Shown here: piece after piece, positions 9,857 to 19,960 of the stretch
How the letters are laid out: every line of letters starts with the position of its first letter
Numbering within the stretch: the first letter of the stretch is position 1
Origin: Puccinia triticina
Taxonomy: Eukaryota > Basidiomycota > Pucciniomycetes > Pucciniales > Pucciniaceae
Direction: 5' to 3'
DNA length: 64,000 nt
Assembly: GCF_026914185.1 (NCBI RefSeq)
Contig: NC_070560.1
Coordinates: 4,083,501-4,147,500 of the forward strand
Translations under genes and position numbers: made by a program
Notes under the pieces: model-generated
Databases searched by the model: none
Told to the model about the DNA's origin: nothing
What the model saw: only the letters and a program-made list of their open reading frames with translations

Positions 9857-10924
9857 TCATGGTGAAGATGGCAAAAATGCTGCTCTGCCTCCCGGCGAGC
9901 CTCTTGTACACATTTGTACACATGTATTTCCAAATTTCTGACCCCCCCTGTACATAGCTCTTGTATTTCTGTTTTCTTCCCTCGCCTCCAGCTTCCCTTT
10001 TGTGTACAATATTTTTTTTGTTGTATTGTGTTTTCCGGGTAGATTTTTTCCTGCCTTGGATGTGTGCGCAATAAAACAATGACTGTCTCTAACATTTCTC
10101 ACAGTTGTTGGTGGCATTGCGCGTTGCACATCGCGCCCCACTACCAGGTCCACGAGCGAGCGGGCAATACCTGCCAGTTTCATCTTGCCGCGGACGGTTG
10201 CACGCGGTAGTTGTGGTGGGGTGCTGTACCTATGGCGTCCAATGTTTTGGCCGTGAGGTTTATGGGCCACTGTGTATTGGCCGTCTGTTCTGGCCACCCC
10301 GTTTGGTGGACAGGCTGCAAGCAGCCGACTAACGTCGGCTGCTTCCGTCTGGTGATGTGGGGTTTGGACGGCGGATTGGGCGAGGGAATGGGAGACGGCT
10401 TCATGAAGCCGTCGTGGGGCCTGGCACGGGGCCCGTGACTGGGCCGTATGTTGTTGCGGGGGAGGTCCTGTCGTGAGACGTAAGGATTGGCCCGTCCCCA
10501 GACGTTCTAGTGCACCCGGGGTGTAAGTTTGCCATGCCGGGTCGGAGAAGCGCAGCTGGTCTCCGTTGATTTCCCAAGTATTGCGGACAGAAACATCAAC
10601 CAGTGTCTCGCTTCGGCAGCCAAAGGGGGCCTGGTGGGATTTGGCGATAAGTTGCTTGATTTGTTCTTCACACATAGGCATCGCGATGTTGCCCGCTCCT
10701 TCGACGTGGAGCCCAGCAGGTGGAGGGGTCGCAAGCGCCTCCCACGCAGCAAACGTCCCGGGAGTAGTGATGGATTCAAAAGCTTTCAGCAAATCTTCTC
10801 TCAAATTATTGGCATATTGGAGATCTGCTGCCGAGTTGGCGTCGGATGTTTCCGAGGTACTGGGCTTGGTATCCGAGTTTTCTAAGGGCTTCTCGCCAGG
10901 ATTGCAGTCGTGCTTGTTTTTCAT
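9857..10924 (-). pseudogene. Fragment of a second 2OG-Fe(II) oxygenase-family gene
   Basis: The frame from the ATG at 10924 encodes a Ser/Thr/Asn-rich N-terminus and then the N-terminal block of the same oxygenase family: LLKAFESI, GLHVEGAGNIAMPM, QAPFGCRSETLVDVSVRNTW and WQTY, ending near 10520. Downstream the frame continues to 9857 (355 codons in all), but the sequence no longer resembles the family, and the catalytic HxD...H half is absent. This N-terminal block is the part that is short in the neighbouring gene at 7448-8987. The two may therefore be tandem paralogues, or the separated halves of one ancestral gene disrupted by rearrangement. I favour a truncated paralogue with low certainty. 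Confidence 0.5.
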
Positions 10925-11260
10925 GATAGGAATTTGTTGAGGGGGAGTGGGACACTGGAATCCGACGGTTACATACCTGCACGCCTTAAGAAGATGAGCT
11001 GAGCGGGGGCGGCTGCAAAGGTCTTGGTGTGGTGTTGGCAATGATGCAGTGGGCGTGGGGTTGTCGAGGATATGGTGGGCGTGGCACCAGAGACGCCTAC
11101 AGAGCCCTGGACAAAAGTTTGCAGGGCTTGAATATTTAAGGAGTATAAGATGCTGTATGGGCTTGGCAAATGGGAAACTGGTTGATACAGTCCCGTCGCA
11201 GATCAGCTATTGGGGTCTCCAATCTCAATTTCTTTTGGTCTCCAATCTCGGTGAGGATAT

Positions 11261-12259
11261 GGCCCCGTTTGGCACCAATATAATCAGTGAAATAATCACA
11301 AGCGATATAATCTGTGACATGCTGATTATTACACCCAAAATAAAAATTAAATTAATATATTGCTAGCGTTTGTCAGTACATGCGGAATAATTATTATGTA
11401 CACTTCACCCCGGTCTGACGCAGATTGTACACCTTTGGGATGACCATTCCAAAAAGTCATCCCTGCCAGGAACTTCTCCCTCTCGATGACCGCTCAACCG
11501 GTCGTCAAAAGCAAAAACAGGAAACTTGACCTCTTTAAACTGGTCTCTGGTGGATTTCACCCTTTTGATGACCGGTCAACCGGTCATCAAAAGGTTGAAG
11601 TCCTCTTGATCGATCTCGATGACCGGTCAACAAGATCAACCGGTCGATCTCTGTGACCGGTCAAACAAGCCATCAAGAGGCTTTGGGATGGCCTGTTCAA
11701 ACGGTCATCCAGAGGAACCCAACCTCTCGATGACCGGTTGACTGGTCATCAAGAAGGAATATACAACACCTGGATGACTTGTGTGACCCGTCATCTATTA
11801 AAAGGTGTATGTATCCTCCTTCTCAATGGCCGGTTGACTGGTCATCGAGATCATCGAGAGGTGGTGTACACATTGAGCACCGGTCAATCCTCTCCATGAC
11901 CGGTGGAGAGGGTGTATGATATGTATGTGTGTGCCGGGTCTGAGCTGCCGATATACAGCAATAGCAAAAAAGCTTGCTGGTGGGCGAGGCTGAAAATCCG
12001 ACAGACAAAATTTTTTGCTTCAGCCCCGCCCCCTGTATTCTTCCAAATCTTCTCAACTTCCAGCCCCTTTGCCCTCAACCATATCCCATATCCCCTTCCA
12101 CCTCCGCCATCGGAAATGCCCCCCGACTGATTTCCCCCCACCGGACCCAACCACTGCCCAGCCGCCCCCAGCCGCCAGCCAGGAACCGATCCAGCAGCCG
12201 CCCAAAAACATTTTTCACTGGTCAGTTGCCCCCCCCCCCCCCATTTTTCCTGACCCATT
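11261..12259. repeat. T0 left terminal inverted repeat region, interrupted by a GACCGG array
   Basis: The outer 130 bp carry ATATAATC motifs in both orientations and correspond to the right end of T0. 11935-12259 (GCAATAGC...GCTTGCTGG...GAGGCTGAAAATCC...CCAGCCGCCAGCC) matches the right arm in inverse orientation. The GACCGG array between them is absent from the right arm and was therefore added on this side. It continues after the nested insertions at 23427. Confidence 0.7.
11465..11905. repeat. GACCGG palindromic array inside the T0 left end
   Basis: Units of the form GATGACCGGTCAACCGGTCATC and variants with AAGAGG / CCTCTTGA spacers are present. They are the same kind as at 6156-7098 but more degenerate, and are missing from the opposite T0 terminus. 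Confidence 0.8.
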
Positions 12260-12263
12260 CACT

Positions 12264-12553
12264 TGTTGCAATAGACTGGAGCAGCAGAATCGACCGAAGG
12301 GAGTGTGTTGGAAGGATGATAATCATTTCAACATAGGCAAAGAAAAATATGAGAAAGAGAACAAGAAAATGAAACCTACCTGGAGCAGCAGAATCAACCA
12401 AAGGGAGTGTGTTGGAAGGATGAGGAAAAGAGTCCAACCAACACTGCTGCTCCAGACTAAATAGAGATATGTGAAATGAAAACAATATGTCACTGTATGT
12501 GACATGTACACAAAGAGAAGATCAAAGCACACAACAGATGAGCCACCTCAACA
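12264..12553 (-). repeat. 3' LTR of the copia element
   Basis: The copy is TG...CA bounded, with two internal copies of GGAGCAGCAGAATC...GGGAGTGTGTTGGAAGGATGA. It is followed (12554-12563) by CCCCCCCTT, which on the minus strand reads AAGGGGGGG, the expected polypurine tract directly before the 3' LTR. Confidence 0.93.
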
Positions 12554-12618
12554 CCCCCCCTTGCTGAGAACTGAGATGAGAGACAGACAGAAGAACAAAG
12601 AAATGGAAAGAAAAGACA

Positions 12619-15600
12619 CTACACAACACCAAACATGGACCGGTGTTTCTCCAGAAGGACCCGTGGCAGCGGTTTAGTGAGCATATCGGCTAGCATATCA
12701 TGAGTGGATACGTGAAAGATTTGTATCTTGCCGTCCTTAACGCATTCATGAACAAAATGATACCGGGCATCAATGTGTTTTGTGCGGGAGTGGTGCTTGG
12801 GATTGTTTGCCAGAGCCTCTGCGCCTTCGTTGTCGACATGCAAGGGAAGGGCTTGCTGGGGACAAAGACGTAGTTCCGTCAGGACATTGCGGAGCCAAAG
12901 TCCCTCTTTGCAGGAGTCGGAGAGGGCTTTGTATTCCGACTCAGTGCTGGATAGTGACACAGTAGCTTGCTTTCTTGATTTCCAGGAGATTGCCCCAACA
13001 ACAATACGGTACGTGTAAGCTGATGTCAAACGTCTGTCCTCGCGATCTTCAGCCCAGTCCGCATCTGAGAAGCCGCTGCATGAAAGTGTACCGCCCAAAC
13101 GAAGACGGAGGTCTTTGGTAGAGTGGAGATAATTCAGAACGCGAACCGCAGCAAACCAGTGAGCAGCCAAGGGATCCCTGAGAAATTGAGATAGTTTATT
13201 TACCGCAAACGACACATCAGGTCGAGTACATTGTGCGACCCAGAGAAGAGATCCAATAATTTGATTGTAAGGACCAGGAGATGAAGGATCCTCCGGTCTC
13301 CGCCGACGGAGATCCTTGAACATTGTATCCATTGGAGTCGACGTGGACACAGATTTTCCGGGACAGAACCGCGCAACAAGATCATTAATGTAGTGAGATT
13401 GAGACATGTACATAAGGCAATGGTCGAAATCTCGAGTGAGTTTGATAGAAAGGAAATGGTGAAGCTCTTCGTCCGCACCTATTTGAAACCGCGCCCCGAG
13501 AGCAGAGATCAGGTCTGCCACATATGTATTTTCGCCAACAACAGCGAGATCATCCACGTGCACAACAACCGCTCCAATGAGTTTTTCTTCTTGAAGACGG
13601 AAATACAGTGTTGGATCATATTTGGACTGTTGAAGACCGAGATCGAGGAAAGCTGCGTGGAGTTTGTGGTTCCATTGACGGGGAGATTGCTTCAGACTGT
13701 AAAGAGAACGGGAGACCTCACATACATAGTCAGGGTGTTCGGAGTCTTCAAACCCGGCGGGTTGCTCCATGTATACGGGTGTTTCAAGCTGGCCGTTGAG
13801 AAAGGCGGTTTTGAAGTCAACCTGTCGGCCCGTCCACTTACGCACAGCTAAAAGACTACATATCAGTCGCAGTGTTTCCATCCGAAGGGTGGGGGAGAAC
13901 ACCTTGTCGTAATCCTCCCCGCGAATTTGAGAATACCCCATAGCAACTAGTCGTGCCTTCAGCTTCTGGATAGACTTGTCCGGGCGGCGTTTGATTTTGA
14001 AGACCCATTTGGACTTGATGATCTTTCGCTTGTCCGGACGGGGCACGAGACGCCAGGTGTCCATACCCACGAGTGAAGAGAACTCATCGGCAGCAGCTTT
14101 CAGCCAGCGATCTTTGTTGGGGGAGCGCTGGACTTGACGCCACGTTTTTGGAGTATCAACATCCTCCGAAGACACTGCAGCTTTGGACCACTGACCGTAC
14201 CTATCTGGGGCTTTCCGGGACCTGTTAGAGCGACGCGCCGGCGGAGGTGTCAGAACACGAGGCGGAGAGGGCGGGAGAGGGAAAGATTCAGGAGGAGGTA
14301 AGGCAGGTTTGGCGGGGGGAGTTGGGGAGGGAAGACCGCGGGCATCAGAAGACGATAAGGGAGCCGGCGGTGTGGCAGCACGAGACGGAATAAGGGGGGG
14401 TGGCGACACCGGCCGAAGGAAAGGAGATGGTAAAGAAACCGGGGAAGGAGCTGACTTACCCTCCGAAGAAGTCGACTCAGGGGAGCTGAGGGAAGAGGCG
14501 GGGGAGGGATGGCGGATTTGGTTGAGTGGAGCGTGCATTGAAGCGGTCAATCGTTGGTCAAAGCAATCCTTAAGAGGAATGTGGAGTGGGGGAGAATCCA
14601 GGATGGACGGTCGCGGAGCAGGCTCATGAGAGAAGGGGTTAGGAGGGGGAAGGGAACCAGGGGAAAAGCGAGCAGAGGAGTCCTGGGGCCAAGGAATTTC
14701 TACGTGTATCTCAGGTGTCAGGCCAACAATGCGATGGCTGTAGGGAAAAACGGCGTCGTTGAAAAGAACGTCTCGTGACTTGAGAACCTGCTTGGTCTGA
14801 AGATCCCAAAGTCGGTACCCGTTGCCGTCCGAGAGATATGAAAGGAAAAGGGAGGCTCGGGCCTTAGGATCCAGCTTTTTTTCGGTTTGCCTCAGGGACT
14901 TTATACCACACCAGGCACCCGAAAGGGTGGAGGTTGTGGAGAGAAACTGGATCAGTACCGAGAATGGAGTTGGGAGCGTGGAAGCCAGAGGGTGTGGAGA
15001 GCGGAATGGAGTTATAAGAGTGAAGGATGTGACGGAGAGCGTCAGCCCAGAATGATTTGGGCAGCTTGGAACCGAGGAGCAGACAGCGAATGAGATTTCC
15101 AAACGTCCTGTTGGCCCTTTCTGCGACGCCGTTCAGCTCGGGAGAGTGAGGAGGGCGCGGCTCATGTTTGATGCCGGACTCGAGCAGAAAATTCTCGAAG
15201 GCCTTTGAAAGATACTCGCCTCCATTGTCCGAGCGCAGGGAGAGGATTTTGTGGCGACCATCTTTCTCAAAAGTGGTTTTGAAGATTTTGAAGCAGCGAA
15301 AAACATCACTTTTACATTTCATAGGCATGATGGAAACTGCCTTGGAACAGTTGTCAATGAAGGTTACAAAGTATTTATATCCTTCTCGAGATACATATTT
15401 GAAAGAGCCTACGTCCGAGTGGATCAGAGCACCGGGGAGAGAGGAGCGGTAAGAAGACCGAGAATAGAAAGGGGAACGGTGCATTTTAGACTGTATGCAA
15501 ACAGGGCATTGTTGAACCTCTAACTCGTTCATGATTGAGGGTTTGATCTTGTTCAAACTGAGGAGTCGTTTGAGTGCTTTGAGCCCTAGGTGAGATAGGC

Positions 15601-17056
15601 GGAAGTGGTAACCCAATAGAGAATTGTCAGCCAAATGGGTGGCGCCCAAGGAAGTAGACCGGGACGTCACCTCGGCGGAAGGGAGATAGTAAAGGTTTCC
15701 CTTTCGGTAACCGTGCCCAACAACGGATCCTGTGGTACCAAAATCCTTGGCGTCGTAGACCTCACACGAAGTGGGTGTGAAGACAACGCGGAGAGAGGCG
15801 TCACACATTGCGGCCACGGAGAGAAGAGGTTCGGCCAGATCCGGGACTACCAGGGTTTTGATGGATTTGGGAACGGCGAGAGGAAGAGACGAGAGGCCTT
15901 TGTGAGTAGCATGAACCACCGAGTGGTCTGCTAGGCGTACGGGAGTGGTGGAAACCTTGATGTTGGTGACCTGAGTTACGTCGGGTGTCATGCTCATGGA
16001 GCAGCCCGAGTCGATATTGGCGTCCATGGAAGCTTTGTGCGCTTGGACAAGATGGACGGCAGCGGATGCTTTGCTGGCGTATTCAGAGCCGGAGTGATCC
16101 GAGGCACTCTCAGAGTCGCTGCCGAGTTCGACAACGGTAGTAAGGCCAGCCTTGGCGGTGGGCTGAGACGGTGGACGGCTGCGGTTGGAAGAGGAACGAC
16201 TAGTCCCTTCACGGCGGTTGGAACTTCTCTCCGAACCAGAACAGCGTTTGGGATCATTATCCTGGCGTCTTGACTGGTGATCATTCAGAATGCGAGCGGC
16301 AGAATCGCAGGCAGGTAATTCGTGGCCTCTGATGCGGCAGAAAGAGCAATAGAGAGAGTCATCAAAGGGAGGTTGAATCTTACCCCCAGAGGAAGTTCTT
16401 GCTTTGGAGGCCGAGACAGAGACATTGCCTTCTACACAAGCCTTGCGACGAAGAGATTCCGCCTTGAGCGCTGCCACAATGCGAGCCGGCGTGACGTTCT
16501 CCTCGTTCATCATGGCGGACACACAGTGAAGCCAATCAGCGGGGAGTGAACCTAGGAGAGAAGTCGCGTGAATGTCGTCGACAGTGAGTGGTTTCTTCGC
16601 GGTGATGAGGGAGTTGAGTCGCTCGGCGCATAACGCCATCTCTTTGATATGGTTTTCGACGTCGTCCCCAGCTAGACGGAGGAGGACGAGCTTGCGGAGC
16701 CAGTAGATTCGACCCCCCGCGGTGGAATCCAAATGAGCCTCGTGAAGGGCATCCCACATTCCCTTAGCGTCTTCGGGAAATGCTTGAATAAGATGGAGAT
16801 TGTCCTGGTGAATGGTTCGGACAATGAATGAACACACATCGGCATTATCTTTGGTCCATTTGGCGGTACGGTCTTCGGGCTTGACTTCCTTGAGGAGGTA
16901 GCCAAGGTTGATGGAGTTCAGGTGGACAGTGACGACAAAACTCCACTTGAGATAGTTGGAGTCGGCCTCCGGAGCCTGAAGTTGAGGGATCCCGGTGACC
17001 CTAAGAGACGAGTTGTCTGAAGAGTCGGGAGCAATGGGTTGAGCTTGTTCTGCCAT
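12619..17056 (-). pseudogene. Copia Gag-PR-INT-RT-RNaseH polyprotein with one frameshift
   Basis: The first frame, 17056-14864, holds a UBN2-type Gag, a CCHC knuckle (C237), a protease DSGCS (D349) and an integrase with an HHCC zinc site plus catalytic HSDVG (D548), SDNGGEY and ELNGVAERANRT. The second frame, ending at 12619, continues with the integrase C-terminus (SDGNGYRLWD), copia RT (SLYSLKQSPRQW and VHVDDLAVV at about 13545-13570) and RNase H (DADWAEDREDRR, STESEYKAL). The frames meet in a run of seven A residues (plus-strand T 14876-14882). One extra base there converts the expected R-K-K-L-D-P-K into R-K-K-A-G-S-stop. The total span is 3n+1, consistent with a single insertion. This could be a disabling indel, a sequencing error in a homopolymer, or programmed slippage. 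The order PR-INT-RT defines Ty1/copia. Confidence 0.93.
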
Positions 17057-17171
17057 GGTGACAGAATTCGTTGTGATGGTAAAACGAAGATAGTTTTGAT
17101 CCTTGATGATTTGAACACACTGCTGTTCTGGTTGTCTGTTTTTATTTCAAGAGGTTGCGCTGGTTTAAGTG

Positions 17172-17189
17172 CAGCTGGGACTCATAACC
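17172..17189 (-). other. Copia primer-binding site, half-tRNA initiator-Met type
   Basis: Directly inside the 5' LTR the minus strand reads GGTTATGAGTCCCAGCTG. This is complementary to a tRNA anticodon-loop sequence containing CTCATAACC (anticodon CAT), not to a 3' CCA end. Drosophila copia is known to prime from a 5' half of initiator methionine tRNA with a similar site, so this is inferred to be half-tRNA priming. Confidence 0.6.
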
Positions 17190-17479
17190 TGTTGCGATAG
17201 ACTGGAGCAGCAGAATCGACCGAAGGGAGTGTGTTGGAAGGATGATAATCATTTCAACATAGGCAAAGGAAAATATGAGAAAGAGAACAAGAAAATGAAA
17301 CCTACCTGGAGCAGCAGAATCGACCGAAGGGAGTGTGTTGGAAGGATGAGGAAAAGAGTCCAACCAACACTGCTGCTCCAGATTAAATAGAGATATGTGA
17401 AATGAAAACAATATGTCACTGTATGTGACATGTACACAAAGAGAAGATCGAAGCACACAACAGATGAGCCACCTCAACA
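17190..17479 (-). repeat. 5' LTR of the copia element
   Basis: This copy is 290 bp and differs from the 3' LTR by six transitions. At four of the six, this copy has CG where the other has CA. Confidence 0.93.
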
Positions 17480-17480
17480 T

Positions 17481-18180
17481 CACTACCAAGATGGATGAAT
17501 TTGCGATGTTGTATATTGATCAATATAGCGTATATTGATCAATTTATATTGATCAATTTTTTTTTATTATTCTTCTTGATACCTTTCTCTGTTTTCCATG
17601 TCTCCTTAATACCATTCTATAATCTCTCTCCTTCCCCTTGTGTTAGCTTCAAGCCACAGGAATCTTTTTTTTTGCCTGATAACATTCATAAATTTCTAAA
17701 AAAGACATTGCAAGTTTTAGGATTAATCCAGGGTGGCTGAGGGGTCTCAATTGTTTTTTTTTCTTTTTTTTTTTACTTCAACAATTGATCTGTTATCAGA
17801 AGTCTGCAAATTGACTTTTTTTTCAAAAAAGGAATAGCATTGACCCCTGACCTCTCTCATGATACCATCCTGCACACATTTTTAATTTGGTTGGTTGAAC
17901 TTGCTCAAGATATTGCATATCATACTTGAAGTGCTACATGCATAGGAGGCCTTTTTGAAATTAGTTTACCATGGTTTAGCATATTTTTGTCAGATTGCAT
18001 ATCATACTTGAAGTGCTACATGCATAGGAGGCCTTTTTGAAATTAGTTTACCATGGTTTAGCATATTTTTGTCAGGTTCTTTTTTTTATCTACTTTTGTT
18101 ATCAACCAAAGATTAATGAGGCATATTTCCACATAAAATTTTGTTGGACAATTTTTCTGAATATAAAACCCAGAAATAAT
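17481..18180. repeat. E1 left terminus and subterminal region
   Basis: Three close copies of TATTGATCAAT lie within about 75 bp, followed by poly-T/A-rich sequence that is inversely repeated at 22740-23423. A direct duplication of about 78 bp (GCATATCATACTTGAAGTGC...) at about 17917-18073 is present on this side only. Confidence 0.8.
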
Positions 18181-19960
18181 GTTTTTGGGGTCAAATCCAT
18201 TATGCAGCAGCTGCAATCTAATCAGTTGCCATATCTCACTACTTTGTTAGTTTCTTGGTATTTCTGCAACTATATCTCAACACAGCCTGGGAATTTTTCC
18301 ATGAAATTGGTACCAAAATGTTTAAAAGCCCCCATAGATTCATTGTGTACCTTGAATGACCACAAAATCCCCAAATGTAGCTGCTACAATCTGATCAGTG
18401 GCCAAATATCACTAATTTGGTGGTTTCTTGGTGTTTCTGCCACTATATCTCAACACAGCCCAGGAGTTCTTCCATGATGTTGGTACCAAAATGGTCAAAT
18501 GGCCCTGAGGATTCATTGTGTACCTTGGATGACCACAAAACCCCCAAATGTAGCAGCCACAATGTGATCAGTTGGCAAATGTTCTAATTTGGTAGTTTCT
18601 TGGTGTTTGTGCCACTATATCTCAGCGCACCATGGGAGTTCTTCCATGATATTGGTACCAAAATAATTGCATGCCCTCAAATATTCATTTGGTACCTTGG
18701 ATGACCACAAAACCCCCAAATGTAGCAGCCACACTGTGATCAGTTGCCAAATATCACTAATTTGGTAGTATCTTGGTGTTTCTGCCACTATATCTCAGCC
18801 CAGCGTGGGAGTTCTTCCATGATATTGGAACCAAAATTATCACATGCCCCTGAAGATTAATTGTCTAGCTTGAATGACCACAAAACCCCCAAATGTAGCA
18901 GCCACAATGTGATCAGTTGCCAAATATCACTAATTTGGTAGTTTCTTGATGTTTCTGCCACTATATCTCAGCACAGCGTGGGAGTTCTTCCATGATACTG
19001 GTACCAAAATGATCAAATGCCCTCAAAAATTCATTGAGTACCTTGGATGACCACAAAACCCCCATATGTAGCAGCCACAAGGTGATCAGTTGCCAAATAT
19101 CACTAATTTGGTAGTTCTTTGGTGTTTCTGCCACTATATCTCAGCGCAGCATGGGAGTTCTTCCACGATACTGGTACCAAAATGATCACATGCCCTCAAA
19201 CATTCATTGAGTACCTTGGATGACCACAAAACCCCCAAATGTAGCAGCCACATTGTGATCAGTTGCCAAATATCACTAATTTGGTAGTTTCTTGATGTTT
19301 CTGCCACTATATCTCAGCACAGAATGGGAGTTCTTCCATGATACTGGTACCAAAATGATCAAATGCCCTCAAAGATTCATTGAGTACCTTGGCTGACCAC
19401 AAAACCCCCAAATGTTGCAGCCACAATGTGATCAGTTGCCAAATATCACTAACTTCGTAGTTTCTTGATGTTTCTGCCACTATATCTCAGCACAGCGTGG
19501 GATTTCTTCCATGATAGTGGTACCAAGATGATTAATCAACCCTGAAGATTCATTGTGTACCTTGAATGACCACAAAACCCCCAAATGTAGCAGCCACCAT
19601 GTGATCAGTTGCCAAATATCACTAATTTGGTAGTTTCTTGGTGTTTCTGCCACTATATCTCAGCACAGCGTGGGATTTCTTCCATGATATTGGTACCAAA
19701 ATGATCACCGGCCCCTGAAGATTCATTTTGTACCTAGAATGACCACAAAACCCCCATATGTAGCAGCCACAATGTGATCAGTTGCCAAATATCACTAATT
19801 TGGTAGTTTCTTGGTGTTTCCGCCACTATATCTCAGCACAGCGTGGGAGTTCTTCCATGATATTGGGACCAAAATGGTTCATCACCCCTGAAGATTCATT
19901 GTGTACCTTGAATGACCACAATACCCCCAAATGTAGCAGCCACACTGTGATCAGTTGCCA
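18181..19960. repeat. E1 left arm: 173-bp satellite array
   Basis: There are about ten tandem units with landmarks GATCAGTTGCCAAATATCAC, GTTTCTTGGTGTTTCTGCCA and CATGATATTGGTACCAAAAT. The orientation flips at about 19960, where ...GATCAGTTGCCA is joined to AATTAGTGATAGTTGGCAAC. Confidence 0.9.

Larger units (their letters stand above)
12264..17479 (-). mobile_element. Ty1/copia LTR retrotransposon, nearly intact
   Basis: Two 290-bp LTRs (12264-12553 and 17190-17479, TGTTGC...CAACA) differ at only 6 positions. They bracket a copia-type polyprotein and are flanked by a 5-bp duplication TCACT at 12259-12263 and 17480-17484. The element is 5216 bp long, transcribed on the minus strand. The right-hand duplication is also the first bases of CACTA element E1, so the copia element inserted into the E1 terminus. 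Confidence 0.95.

Noticed and set aside
14309..14629. Plus-strand glycine/arginine-rich frame
   Set aside because: It is antisense to the proline/serine-rich linker of the copia polyprotein.
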